Positions 42,207 to 50,892 of a stretch of 64,000 nucleotides of DNA are shown here, piece after piece. This stretch comes from VRUE01 sp963742535 (GTDB lineage Bacteria; Actinomycetota; Thermoleophilia; Solirubrobacterales; 70-9), in the NCBI GenBank assembly GCA_963742535.1, contig CAVUMC010000002.1, forward strand, positions 868,001 through 932,000. The letters run 5' to 3'. The notes under the pieces are model-generated. The model had not been told where the DNA came from, made no database searches, and saw only the letters and a program-made list of their open reading frames with translations. Position 1 is the stretch's first letter. Each line of letters opens with the position of its first letter. The translations under genes were made by a program, and so were the position numbers.

Positions 42207-42931
42207 ACCTGCTGCGCAGCGAGGCGCTCAAGCTGGCGACGATCCGCTCGACCTGGACCATGCTCGGCATCGGTCTCCTTGTCGAGGCCCTTTTCGCCGG
42301 GCTCTACGTCGGCCTCGCCTCGCTGACAGACATCGGCCCGATCGTCGAAGTGGAGACCGGAACGGGCCTGCTGATGCTGATGATGCTCGTGCTCGGCGTG
42401 CTGGCGATCACGACCGAGTTCCGCCACGGCACTGCCAGCACCACCTTCCTCGCGGCGCCACGGCGCCACCCGGTGATGCTCGCGAAGCTGGGCGTCCTAC
42501 TTGCCGCCGGCGTCCTCGCCGGCCTCGTCTATGTCGCCGTCAACGCCGGCCTCGCCCTGCCGCTCTTCTCTTCCCGCGAAGGCAGCCTGCCTTCCTTCGG
42601 AGACATCGCCTCGGTCTATGCCGGCGTCGTCGTCTCCTTCGCCCTGCTCTGTACCTTCGGCCTCGGCGTCGGCGCCATCGTCCGCAATCAGGTCGGGGCG
42701 ATCATCGCCGCGCTCGCCTTCTTCTTCGTCCTCTCCCCCCTGCCGGAACTGCTGCCAGGCAACATCGGCGATTACTTCCCGTCGCAGGCGCTCGGCTCGC
42801 TGCACGGCCTGCCCGACGCCACCGAAGGGGGCCTCAGCCAAGTCGCGGGCGGCTTCGTCCTCGCCGCCTGGTCCCTAGTCCTCTTCGCCCTCGGCACCTT
42901 CCTCACCGCCCGCCGCGACCTCAACGATTAG
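42203..42931 (+). CDS. ABC transporter permease
   Basis: 242 aa starting at GTG in the GTGA overlap. Six hydrophobic segments; MMLVLGVLAITTEFRHGTAS followed by TFLAAPRRHPVMLAKL is the coupling region of ABC-2 type export permeases. It forms an exporter with the preceding ATPase; the cargo is unknown. Confidence 0.92.
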   Translation: MNLLRSEALKLATIRSTWTMLGIGLLVEALFAGLYVGLASLTDIGPIVEVETGTGLLMLMMLVLGVLAITTEFRHGTASTTFLAAPRRHPVMLAKLGVLLAAGVLAGLVYVAVNAGLALPLFSSREGSLPSFGDIASVYAGVVVSFALLCTFGLGVGAIVRNQVGAIIAALAFFFVLSPLPELLPGNIGDYFPSQALGSLHGLPDATEGGLSQVAGGFVLAAWSLVLFALGTFLTARRDLND

Positions 42932-42936
42932 CCCGC

Positions 42937-42980
42937 GACTGTCGACTTAGCCACACCAGGGTGTGGTCAACTCGACAGTC
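42937..42980. terminator. Two-tier hairpin between convergent genes
   Basis: Outer arms GACTGTCGA / TCGACAGTC and inner arms CCACACC / GGTGTGG. It overlaps the last codons of the GDPD gene and lies six bases after the permease stop. Probably a bidirectional terminator. Confidence 0.65.
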
Positions 42981-43710
42981 GATCGAAGAGGCGGGGGTCG
43001 TTGGAGACGAGGCCGTTGACGCCGGCCTCGACCAGCTTGTTCATGCGGGGGAGGTCGTCGACGGTCCAGGCGATCAGCTCGACCCCGGCGAGCTCGGTGA
43101 TGCGAGCGAGGCGGCGGCTGACCAGCGGGTGGTAGACCCACATCGACTCGACTCCGAACTTGGGCAGCTTCTCGGCGGCGAGGCCGGGCAGGCGCTGGCG
43201 CATCGCCACCAGGGCAGCCAGCATCGGCCCCTTGGCCCAGCGCTTCGAGGTCCAGTCCTTGGTCACCTTGGGATAGGTCCAGCCGCGGCGCAGCTCGGGC
43301 TCCAGTTCGAGGATGCGTTTGAGCGAGTAGAGCTCCATCGTCGAGATCATCGCCCGGCCAATCAGGTCACGCTCGCGCAGGGCGGTGACGATCTCCTCCT
43401 CGCGCCCCGGCAACTTGATGTCGAGATCGATCTCGACTGTGTCGAGCGGCGGCAGGAGGAAAGCGTCAAGCGCCTCGGTCAGCTTCAGCGGCGTGCGTCG
43501 TTCAGCATCGCCCCAATCGTGGGCGACAACCAGCGGCGCCCGCTGCTCTGCCGGTAGGTGCGAGTCGGGCAGCCAGAGCACGTCGAGCTCGATCGTGTCG
43601 ACCCCCGCCTCGACCGCAGCGTGAAAGCTCTCGATCGTGTTGCCGGGAGCGATCAGGTCGGCCCCCTTGTGGCCGACCAGGCGCAGACCGGCTTGGCGCT
43701 CGCTCGTCAC
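42967..43710 (-). CDS. Glycerophosphodiester phosphodiesterase family protein
   Basis: 247 aa from GTG 43710. LVGHKGADLIAPGNTIESFH carries the His and the NT-ES signature of the GDPD barrel, GVDTIELDVLW the metal-binding E-x-D, and VVAHDWGDAERRT the second His. VEIDLDIKLPGREEEI and ELIAWTVDDLPRM, NGLVSNDP complete the fold. It hydrolyses glycerophosphodiesters from phospholipid turnover. No signal peptide, so likely intracellular. Confidence 0.9.
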   Translation of the reverse strand: MTSERQAGLRLVGHKGADLIAPGNTIESFHAAVEAGVDTIELDVLWLPDSHLPAEQRAPLVVAHDWGDAERRTPLKLTEALDAFLLPPLDTVEIDLDIKLPGREEEIVTALRERDLIGRAMISTMELYSLKRILELEPELRRGWTYPKVTKDWTSKRWAKGPMLAALVAMRQRLPGLAAEKLPKFGVESMWVYHPLVSRRLARITELAGVELIAWTVDDLPRMNKLVEAGVNGLVSNDPRLFDRLSS

Positions 43711-43729
43711 CCGGGCCGCGACCGCCTGC

Positions 43730-44767
43730 TCAGAAGAGCTGGTTCTCGCCGGCGAAGATCTCGGAGACCGAGTCGTCGGTGAAGATGCGGCGGATCGAGT
43801 CGGCGAAGGTGCCCGCCGTGGAGAGCACCTTGATGTTGTCCGGGGCGCCGGGACGCAGCGGGATCGTGTCGCTGACGACGATCTTCTCGATGCCGGACTT
43901 CTCGTAAGCGAGCCGTTCGTAGGCGGGCCCAGAGAAGACCCCGTGGGTGGCGCAGGAGATCACCCGCGCCGCGCCCTCGTCGAGCACGGTCTGAGCGGCG
44001 GCGCAAAGGGTGCCGGCGGTGTCGATCATGTCGTCGACCAGGACCGCGGTCTTGCCTTTGACGTCGCCGACCACGTAGCCGATCTCAGCCACCTGCTGGG
44101 CCGGGCGCTCCTTCTCCATCACCGCCCAGTGGGTGCCGATGCGACGGGCGAAGTTGCGCGCGGTCTTCACCCGGCCGGCGTCCGGCGAGACGATCACCAG
44201 GTCCTTGGCCGGGTACTGGTCGGCGAACCACTGGGTCAGCATCGGCATCGCCGTCATGTGGTCGACCGGGACGTGGAAGAAGCCCTGGACCTGGCCGGCG
44301 TGGAGGTCCATCGTGAGGACGCGATCGACGCCGACGCCCTCCAAGCACTTGGCGACGATGCGGGCCGAGATCGGCTCTCGCGGGGCCGACTTCTTGTCCT
44401 GGCGGGCGTAGCCGTACCAGGGCATGACGGCAATGATCCGGTGCGCGGAAGCGCCCTGGGCCGCGTCGATCATCGTCAGCAGCTCCATCAGCGCGTCGTT
44501 CGGGGTCATCTCGGAATGCTCGTTGGCGCTGGTCGACTGGACGATGAAGACGTCGGCGCCGCGGATCGACTCCTCGTAGCGGCAGTAGACCTCACCGTTG
44601 GCGAAGGTCTTCAGCGTCACCTGGCCGAGGTCGACGTCGAGCTTGCCGGCGACCTTGGCGGCCAGCTCCATCGAGCTGCGGCCGCCGAAGACCATCATCC
44701 GCTTCGAGTAGTCATGGGCGATGGCGCTTGATGGCACCGACTCGGGTCGCTCCTCGATCGTGCTCAC
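43730..44767 (-). CDS. prs: Ribose-phosphate pyrophosphokinase
   Basis: 345 aa from GTG 44767, overlapping glmU by four bases. MMVFGGRSSMELAAKVAGKL opens the first domain, NGEVYCRYEESIRGADVFIV and SANEHSEMTPNDALMELLTM are the ATP-site segments, DLHAGQVQGFF is typical, and VIVSPDAGRVKTARNFA and VLVDDMIDTAGTLCAAA are the flexible and PRPP-binding loops. It makes PRPP from ribose-5-phosphate and ATP. The glmU-prs pair is a standard order in Gram-positive bacteria. Confidence 0.97.
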   Translation of the reverse strand: MSTIEERPESVPSSAIAHDYSKRMMVFGGRSSMELAAKVAGKLDVDLGQVTLKTFANGEVYCRYEESIRGADVFIVQSTSANEHSEMTPNDALMELLTMIDAAQGASAHRIIAVMPWYGYARQDKKSAPREPISARIVAKCLEGVGVDRVLTMDLHAGQVQGFFHVPVDHMTAMPMLTQWFADQYPAKDLVIVSPDAGRVKTARNFARRIGTHWAVMEKERPAQQVAEIGYVVGDVKGKTAVLVDDMIDTAGTLCAAAQTVLDEGAARVISCATHGVFSGPAYERLAYEKSGIEKIVVSDTIPLRPGAPDNIKVLSTAGTFADSIRRIFTDDSVSEIFAGENQLF

Positions 44768-46158
44768 GGGGTCTGCTCCTCCTGCATCTTGGCGGCCTTG
44801 CGGGCGGCGTAGCCCTCGATATTCCGTTGCTCGTTGTCGCTGACGGCGAGCGCGCCCTCGGGCACGTCGCTCTTGATCACTGCCCCGGCGCCAGTGTAAG
44901 CACCGTCGCCGACTTCTACCGGCGCGATCAGCATCGTGTCAACGCCAATCCGCACGTTCTCACCGATCTCGGTCCGGTTCTTGCGGAAACCGTCGTAGTT
45001 TGCGGTGATCGTGCCAGCGCCGAGATTGCTGCCGGCGCCGACCTCGGCGTCGCCGATGTAAGCGAGGTGCGGCACCTTGGCCCCAGCACCGATGCGCGAG
45101 TTCTTGATCTCGACGAAGGTGCCCGCCTTGGCGCCAGCCTCGAGCTCGGCGCCGGGGCGCAGGTAAGCAAAGGGGCCGACGTTGGCGTTGTCGGCCACCT
45201 TGCATTCGACCAGGTAGGAGTGGGGCACGGAGACGTTGGCACCAAGGTCGGTGTCGATCAGCGTGGTGAGCGGGCCGACCGTGGTGGCGGCGCCGATCCG
45301 GGTCGCGCCGCGCAAGCTGGTGCCGGGCTCGATCCGGGCGTCGGGCTCGATCTCGACCCCAACCTCGATCCAGGTCGAGGCCGGGTCGACGATGGTGACG
45401 CCACTCAGCATGTGGCGCTCGAGCAGGCGGCGGCGCGCCTCGGCCTCAACTGCGGCGAGGTCAGCGCGGTTGTTGATCCCCATCGTCACCGCAATGTCGT
45501 CGGCGAGGTGCGCGGCGACCGAATGGCCGGCCTCACGCAGGGCCGGCAACACATCCGGCAGGTAGTACTCCCCCTGGGCGTTGTCGTTGGAGATCCCGCC
45601 AAGCGCCTCGACCAGGGGCGCGGCTTGGAAGACGTAAGTACCGGCGTTGATCTCTCCAATCGCCAGCTGCTCGGCAGTCGCGTCGCCGGCCGCCTTGGCC
45701 TCGACCACCCGCTCCACTCCCCCGTCTCCGTCCCGGACAACCCGCCCGTAAGACCCTGGGTCATCGAGCTCGATCGTCAACATCGTTGCCGCCGCACCAG
45801 AGCTCTCGTGAGTTGCAAGCAACGCCGAAATCGTCTCCGCCGAAATCAACGGCACATCACCGGAGAGCACGAGAACTGTCTCGGCCTCTTCGACCAACCC
45901 CATCGCCGCCCGTACCGCGCCACCGGTCCCATTGGCCTCTGGCTGAGTAACCGTCTCGACGCCCTCGAGGAGACCAGCAGCTATCTCCTGCCCAGGCGAA
46001 ACGATCACAGCAACTCGTCCCGCACCAGCATCTTGCGCAGCGGCGATCGGCCAGCCAACCATGGCTTGACCGCAAATGGGATGAAGGACCTTCGGCAGGC
46101 TGGAACGCATCCGCGTCCCTTGCCCGGCCGCCATGACGAGGACGAGTGGCGAACTCAC
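44764..46158 (-). CDS. glmU: Bifunctional UDP-GlcNAc pyrophosphorylase / glucosamine-1-P acetyltransferase
   Basis: 464 aa from GTG 46158. LVLVMAAGQGTRMRSSLPKV is the nucleotidyl-transfer loop with the lysine and arginine that bind UTP, SGDVPLISAETI the uridine and metal site, and GEYYLPDVLP the hinge. From about residue 255 the hexapeptide-repeat left-handed helix starts, with RPGAELEAGAKAGTFVEIKN, AYIGDAEVGAGSNLGAGTIT and NYDGFRKNRTEIGE carrying the acetyltransfer residues. It makes UDP-GlcNAc for peptidoglycan. A long inverted repeat lies upstream. Confidence 0.96.
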   Translation of the reverse strand: MSSPLVLVMAAGQGTRMRSSLPKVLHPICGQAMVGWPIAAAQDAGAGRVAVIVSPGQEIAAGLLEGVETVTQPEANGTGGAVRAAMGLVEEAETVLVLSGDVPLISAETISALLATHESSGAAATMLTIELDDPGSYGRVVRDGDGGVERVVEAKAAGDATAEQLAIGEINAGTYVFQAAPLVEALGGISNDNAQGEYYLPDVLPALREAGHSVAAHLADDIAVTMGINNRADLAAVEAEARRRLLERHMLSGVTIVDPASTWIEVGVEIEPDARIEPGTSLRGATRIGAATTVGPLTTLIDTDLGANVSVPHSYLVECKVADNANVGPFAYLRPGAELEAGAKAGTFVEIKNSRIGAGAKVPHLAYIGDAEVGAGSNLGAGTITANYDGFRKNRTEIGENVRIGVDTMLIAPVEVGDGAYTGAGAVIKSDVPEGALAVSDNEQRNIEGYAARKAAKMQEEQTP

Positions 46159-46180
46159 CCGCGAATCGTAGTCGCGGAGG

Positions 46181-46284
46181 GAGGGGTCGTGTGGCCCTCC
46201 CTCAGAGGCCGTTGCGCAGCAGATCGTCGAGGAAGAGTCGGGTGGTAGCCGCTGAGCCTCTGCGAGAGGGCCACACGACCCCTC
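46181..46284. repeat. Long imperfect inverted repeat (29-bp arms) upstream of glmU
   Basis: Arms 46181–46209 and 46256–46284 are complementary over 29 bases with two mismatches, separated by 46 bases. They fill the gap between the HdeD-like gene stop and the glmU start. On the minus strand the centre reads LFLDDLLRNGL followed by a stop, like the end of a lost gene. It may be a terminator, a leader structure of glmU or a small repeat element. Confidence 0.8.
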
Positions 46285-46293
46285 AAACGCCCG

Positions 46294-46866
46294 TCAGGCT
46301 TCGCGGGCGAGATCCCGGCCCACGAGAGCTACGGAAGTCAGTGTCCACCCCGCAAAGATCAGGTCGATCCCGACCAGCAGCCCGATCGCCCAGTCGGCGC
46401 TACTGGGGAACTTCGCCAGCACCAGGATCCCGACCAGCAGCCCGGCGACACCACTGAGCCCGACCAGCCCGGCCCCTTCTTTGCCGCGGGCGGCGAAGGC
46501 GACGGCGATCCGGGTCAGGCCCATGAAGAGGAAGTAGATGCCGAGCACCAGGGTCAGGGTGAGCGTCCCGTTGTGCGGTTCGACGATCAGCCAGAGGCCG
46601 ACGATCACCGTCAGCAGCGCCCAGATCAGGCGCAGGATGACGCTGCCAATCGAGTGCGCCATGAATGCGCCGGCAACGAGGAAGGCACCGGCGATCACGA
46701 GGATCCAGCCGATGAAGATCGCCGTACCGACCGAGGCCACGGCCGGCACCAGGATCGCGATGCAGCCGATCACGATCGCGGTGACCCCAATCGCCATCAG
46801 CGCCTTCCAGCTGCGCTGCAGGCCGGCGCGAATCTCCGGATCCAGCGTGGGAGTCCCCATTTTCAT
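46294..46866 (-). CDS. HdeD family (DUF308) membrane protein
   Basis: 190 aa with six hydrophobic segments in three pairs (AIGVTAIVIGCIAILVPAVA; GWILVIAGAFLVAGAFMAH; LIWALLTVIVGLWLIVEP; and so on), the pattern of HdeD/DUF308 proteins, some of which are acid-stress proteins in other bacteria. Function here unknown. It is divergent from the LmbU-like gene. Confidence 0.88.
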   Translation of the reverse strand: MKMGTPTLDPEIRAGLQRSWKALMAIGVTAIVIGCIAILVPAVASVGTAIFIGWILVIAGAFLVAGAFMAHSIGSVILRLIWALLTVIVGLWLIVEPHNGTLTLTLVLGIYFLFMGLTRIAVAFAARGKEGAGLVGLSGVAGLLVGILVLAKFPSSADWAIGLLVGIDLIFAGWTLTSVALVGRDLAREA

Positions 46867-46950
46867 GACACGACCCTAAGCGCCGCGACGGACGAGATCA
46901 ACTCTACTAGCGGCTACTGAAGTTACGTTATTACCATTGCAAAATTAATG

Positions 46951-46956
46951 TAAAGT
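46951..46956 (+). promoter_or_regulatory. Candidate -10 element of the LmbU-like gene (leaderless)
   Basis: TAAAGT lies six bases before the ATG at 46963 in a conspicuously AT-rich 45-base stretch. That distance would put the transcription start at or next to the ATG, giving a leaderless message. No convincing -35 is seen. Confidence 0.4.
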
Positions 46957-46962
46957 AATCGC

Positions 46963-47580
46963 ATGGCGTCGCACCAAAAGAATGGTGCCCGCGGAAAACA
47001 AACCATCAGTCGGAGAGCGGGCGTGCAGGAGTTGGGTTCAGTTGCTTGGACCCCCCTGCGTGACCTCAATCGCCCGGAGTGGATCTCGATCGGCCACCGC
47101 TTGGGGCGGATAGGCCGCTGCAATCAGTGGTGGCTGGGCGACTGGCTGCGATACGGCGCGACAAAATGGGGAGAAAAATACGCCGACGCAGCCAGAATCA
47201 CAGGGTATGACGCCCGCAGCTTGGCGAATATGGCCTCGCTCTCCGCAGCTTTTCAACTGTCACGACGTCGTGACAATCTTACCTGGAGTCATCACGCCGT
47301 CGTGGTCGCTCTCCCCGTCGAGGCACAGGAGGAATGGCTCGATCGGACCATGTCCGAGCGTCTCTCCGTGTCAGACCTGCGGGTCGAGCTACGTGCCTGG
47401 CAGCGGGCGACCGAATCGAACCCCAGCTCGACGACCGACTCGCGTTCGACAAACAACGGCGCGGCAATAGTGTGTCCCCGCTGCGGCCACAGAATCGAGG
47501 CCCTCGACGTCGTGCAGGACGGCGAGGAAAAAGAGGGGCACGAGCTACCCACGGCGCCAGCTTCACCGGTTTCGGCGTAA
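46963..47580 (+). CDS. LmbU-like transcriptional regulator
   Basis: 205 aa. The region from about 40 to 145 (WISIGHRLGRIGRCNQWWLG, then DWLRYGATKWGEKYADA, TGYDARSLANMASLSAAF, RRRDNLTWSHHAVVVAL, and SVSDLRVELRAWQR) matches the pattern I know for the LmbU family, DNA-binding regulators first described in lincomycin synthesis. A C-terminal CPRCGH could be half of a zinc site. It sits 124 bases upstream of the isoprenoid operon on the same strand, separated by a possible terminator, so it may control that operon. Regulation is inferred. Confidence 0.75.
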   Translation: MASHQKNGARGKQTISRRAGVQELGSVAWTPLRDLNRPEWISIGHRLGRIGRCNQWWLGDWLRYGATKWGEKYADAARITGYDARSLANMASLSAAFQLSRRRDNLTWSHHAVVVALPVEAQEEWLDRTMSERLSVSDLRVELRAWQRATESNPSSTTDSRSTNNGAAIVCPRCGHRIEALDVVQDGEEKEGHELPTAPASPVSA

Positions 47581-47591
47581 CACCCGAGCTC

Positions 47592-47620
47592 AGGGCCCTT
47601 GAGATAAGGACCTTTTATTT
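47592..47620 (+). terminator. Possible terminator after the LmbU-like gene
   Basis: AGGGCCCTT and AAGGACCT form an imperfect stem (six of eight pairs) around GAGAT, followed by TTTATTTT. It would end the regulator transcript before the isoprenoid operon. Confidence 0.5.
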
Positions 47621-47704
47621 TGCGACTCAGACCACGATGTCGTGAAGCCAAACAGTGTGTAGGTGAATTGGCCGAGTTTGGTCAATTGATCTAGTTTGAT
47701 CGGC

Positions 47705-48718
47705 ATGATGCGTGTCTCGGTCGAACGCATGGACGGTAGGGATTCGGAGTCCATGCGGGCTGAGATACTGGCACCGGGCTCGCCCGCGGACGGGAACGGG
47801 GAGCTCGAGATTGCCCTCGCCCCATTGACCGGTGACAGCCCCCTGCAGGCGAGCTGTCGCTACGTCGTCTCGACGCCCGGCAAGCAATTCCGCGCCGCCG
47901 TGCTCGAAGGCGCCGCCGGCTACGGCGAGCGCGCCGCCGACCCGCTGGTCAGGCAGTCGGCGATCGCGATCGAGCTCTTCCACGCCGCCACCCTGGCTCA
48001 CGACGACGTCGTCGACGACGGGCGGCTGCGCCGCGGCAAGGAGACGATCGGCGCCCACGCCGGCAACCTTGCGGCGAGCCTCTCCGGCGGCTGGCTCTTT
48101 GCCCGCGCCGCCGAAATGATCGCGGCCGCCGGCGAGGAGGCGAGCATCCTCTTCGCGGAAGCCGCCGCGGTCGTCTGCGAAGGGGAGATGTGGGAGAGCC
48201 GCGATCTGCACGACGTCGATCGCACCCGCGAGCGCTACCTGGCGGTAATCGGAGCCAAGACCGCCAAGCTGATTGCCTTCGCCGGCTGGCTGGGAGCCGC
48301 CGTCAGCGGAGCACCCGCCGAAACCAAGGAGCGGTTGGAGCGCTACGGCGAGGCGGTCGGAATGGCCTTCCAGATCGCCGACGACATCATCGACCTCGTC
48401 GGTGATCCAGCTCAGACCGGCAAGACGCCAGGCAACGACCTGCGCCAGGGCGTGTACGCGCTGCCCACCATCTACGCCCTGCGTGAGGACGTCCGGCTTC
48501 GCGACAGCCTCCTGCACGGGCCCGAGGAGGAGGACCTGCCCGAGCTGGTCGAGCGAATCAGGGCGACCGGCGCCGTCGAGCGGGCCCTGGAGGAGTGCGG
48601 GGGCTGGATCGAGCGGGCGGCGGAGGCGTTGCCCAGCAACGGAGCGGTCGCCGCGCACGAGCAGCGGTTGCGCTCGCTGGCCGACACCGTCAGCGCCCGG
48701 GCGGAGGAGATGTCCTGA
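47705..48718 (+). CDS. Polyprenyl diphosphate synthase
   Basis: 337 aa from ATG 47705; TTG 47696 and ATG 47708 are close alternatives. ELFHAATLAHDDVVDDGRLR is the first Asp-rich motif with the downstream Arg pair, and AFQIADDIIDLVGDP is the second. YLAVIGAKTAKLIAFAGWLG and GNDLRQGVYALPTIYAL also fit the trans-isoprenyl synthase fold. Catalytic residues are intact, so it should condense IPP with allylic diphosphates; chain length cannot be told. It overlaps the fusion gene behind it (TGATG). Confidence 0.93.
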   Translation: MMRVSVERMDGRDSESMRAEILAPGSPADGNGELEIALAPLTGDSPLQASCRYVVSTPGKQFRAAVLEGAAGYGERAADPLVRQSAIAIELFHAATLAHDDVVDDGRLRRGKETIGAHAGNLAASLSGGWLFARAAEMIAAAGEEASILFAEAAAVVCEGEMWESRDLHDVDRTRERYLAVIGAKTAKLIAFAGWLGAAVSGAPAETKERLERYGEAVGMAFQIADDIIDLVGDPAQTGKTPGNDLRQGVYALPTIYALREDVRLRDSLLHGPEEEDLPELVERIRATGAVERALEECGGWIERAAEALPSNGAVAAHEQRLRSLADTVSARAEEMS

Positions 48719-50892
48719 TGGCGCGCGGCCAGGGTGATCCGGCAGAGGAGGCGGAGATCGTCGTCGTCGGCGCTGGGCCGGCTGGGAGCACGGCCGCCGC
48801 CGCGCTCGCCGAGCTCGGCCACGAGGTACTGCTGATCGACAAAAACGATTTCCCGCGGGAGAAGCCGTGCGGGGACGGGATCATGTTTCCGGCGGTCACC
48901 CAGGCGGAACGCCTGGGCCTGAACGCGATGATCGAGGACAGCGTCGAGATCGAGGCCACCCGCGTGGTGGTCGGCCATCGACGCCAGACCGCGATCCGCT
49001 ACGAAGCGGCTCCCGACCGGCCGCTGCCCCGTTGCATCACGCGGGCAGACTTCGACGCCGGCCTGCTCTCGGCGGCCCGCCAGCGCGGCAGCCGCTTCCT
49101 GCGGGCTCAGGTCGAGGGGATCGAGGAGACGGGGCGGGAACGGTGGCTTCGGGCGCGGGACGGCGAGGAGAGCATCGAGGTGCGCGCCGGGCTAGTCATC
49201 GCCGCCGACGGCGCGACCTCGCGGATCAGGCGTGTGCTCAGCGGCGGAACCGAGAAGCCCGCCGCCTACGCGATCCGCCAGTACTTCAGGGTCGAGCGGC
49301 CGCTCGACCCCGTTTTCCAGATCGACGTCCCGCTCGAATTCGAGGGCAGGATCCTGCCCGGCTACGGCTGGGTCTTCCCGATCGACGAGCACACCGCCAA
49401 CATCGGCGTCGGCGCCCTCAGCGAGCCCCACCACCGCCTCCCCTCGCTGCGCAAGGTGCTCGCGGCATACGTCACCGAGCTGCAGGTCAAGGCAGCGCGC
49501 CGCTTCGGCGACCTCGAAGCGAGCGGCGAGCCGCTGGGCTCGCCGATGGGGATCCGCTCCCAGCTCGAAGTCGCCGGCGCGGCCGACCTCGCCCTCGTCG
49601 GCGATGCGGCCGGCTCGACGCACCCGATCACCGGCGAGGGGATCTCCTTCGCGATGTGCGCCGGGAACTCGCTCGCCGGCGCCGTCCACAACCGCTTGCG
49701 GCGCGGCGGCCAGCGCGCCAACGGCGCCCCGATCGAGGCCCAGGTCTGGCGCGCCTTCCCGCAGCTCGGGATCGACACCTCGGCTTTGTCCCGTGCCTCG
49801 ATGTTGGAGCTGAACAAGTCGCCGGGCGCGACGAAATCGATCGGTTCCGTTTCGGAGCCGTTCCTCGCCGCGGCGAGGCGCTTCGCCTGCGACTCGGCCT
49901 ACGAGACCGGAGTCGAGGCCACACCGGCCTGGATCGCCCTCGACCGTTGCGATCCAGCCCTGGCGATAGCCCTGCAGGAAGCGAACGACCTGCTGCTGGA
50001 GCGGCTCTCCGACCACATGCCCTTCGTCACCGAGACGATTCACGCTTCGATCAGGGGACACCTGGGCCCGATGTACGCGGCGGTCGTGCTGGCGACGGCG
50101 ACGACGGACGGAACACCGCCCGACGGCGCCTTTGAGGCGGGCGTCGCGGCCGAGGCCGTGGGGGTCCTGCCAGAACTGCTGACGATGCTGGTCGACCGCG
50201 TCCGCTCCAAGCGCCTGCAGGCGAATAACGCGATGGCGGTCCTCACCGGCGACTTCGCCGCCACCCGCGCCCTGCTGGCCGCGGCCAAGCTCGGACCGGC
50301 CGCCGTCACCGCCCTCGCCCACGCCTGCCGCAATGGCTGCCAGGGCGGCATGCGCGACTCCGCCGGCCGCTTTGCCGCGGACCGAGAGGTCGAGAGCTGG
50401 CTGGCGGCGGCGCAAGAGACAGCGGGCTCGGCGACCGTGCTCGCCGCCCAGCTCGGCACGATGGTCGGGGCGGGAGATCCCGCCCCGGAGGAGGCGCTGC
50501 GGCGCTTCGGCCTCGAGCTCGGCACGGCGATCCGCCTTGCCGAGGAGATCGTCGACCTCACCATTGACAACGAGATCGAGGGCGCGGACGCTGGGGCGAA
50601 GCTCCAACGCGGCATCTACTCGCTGCCAGTGCTCTACGCGATCGAGGCCGAGCCGTCGCTGCCACGGCTGCTGGCCCGCCACAGCGCCGAGCAGGACGGC
50701 GCCGAAGAGATCCTCGCCACGATCCGCGAGAGCAGCGCACTCGAGCGCGCGGTCGAGGAGTGCGCGGAGCGCTCCGCCGCTGCCCAGTCGCTGGCACAGG
50801 ACTGGAGCGGAGACGCGCTCGCGTCGCTCGCCGGCGCGCCCGGTGACTACGTTGCCTCCCAGCTCGCGCTCGGAGCCGTGGAGACCAGCTGA
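48718..50892 (+). CDS. Geranylgeranyl reductase fused to a motif-less prenyl-synthase domain
   Basis: 724 aa from ATG 48718. Residues 1–390 are a geranylgeranyl reductase: VVVGAGPAGSTAAAALAELG (GxGxxG at 18–23), REKPCGDGIMFP with Cys51, LPGYGWVFPIDEH (the Y-x-W-x-FP substrate motif) and LALVGDAAGSTHPITGEGIS (FAD). After a linker, residues about 460–715 align by eye with the neighbouring prenyl synthase: RLAEEIVDLTIDNEIEG against AFQIADDIIDLVGDP, and KLQRGIYSLPVLYAI against DLRQGVYALPTIYAL. Neither Asp-rich motif survives (EEIVD; no DDxxD), so this half is probably a non-catalytic partner of the upstream synthase. Confidence 0.9.
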   Translation: MARGQGDPAEEAEIVVVGAGPAGSTAAAALAELGHEVLLIDKNDFPREKPCGDGIMFPAVTQAERLGLNAMIEDSVEIEATRVVVGHRRQTAIRYEAAPDRPLPRCITRADFDAGLLSAARQRGSRFLRAQVEGIEETGRERWLRARDGEESIEVRAGLVIAADGATSRIRRVLSGGTEKPAAYAIRQYFRVERPLDPVFQIDVPLEFEGRILPGYGWVFPIDEHTANIGVGALSEPHHRLPSLRKVLAAYVTELQVKAARRFGDLEASGEPLGSPMGIRSQLEVAGAADLALVGDAAGSTHPITGEGISFAMCAGNSLAGAVHNRLRRGGQRANGAPIEAQVWRAFPQLGIDTSALSRASMLELNKSPGATKSIGSVSEPFLAAARRFACDSAYETGVEATPAWIALDRCDPALAIALQEANDLLLERLSDHMPFVTETIHASIRGHLGPMYAAVVLATATTDGTPPDGAFEAGVAAEAVGVLPELLTMLVDRVRSKRLQANNAMAVLTGDFAATRALLAAAKLGPAAVTALAHACRNGCQGGMRDSAGRFAADREVESWLAAAQETAGSATVLAAQLGTMVGAGDPAPEEALRRFGLELGTAIRLAEEIVDLTIDNEIEGADAGAKLQRGIYSLPVLYAIEAEPSLPRLLARHSAEQDGAEEILATIRESSALERAVEECAERSAAAQSLAQDWSGDALASLAGAPGDYVASQLALGAVETS

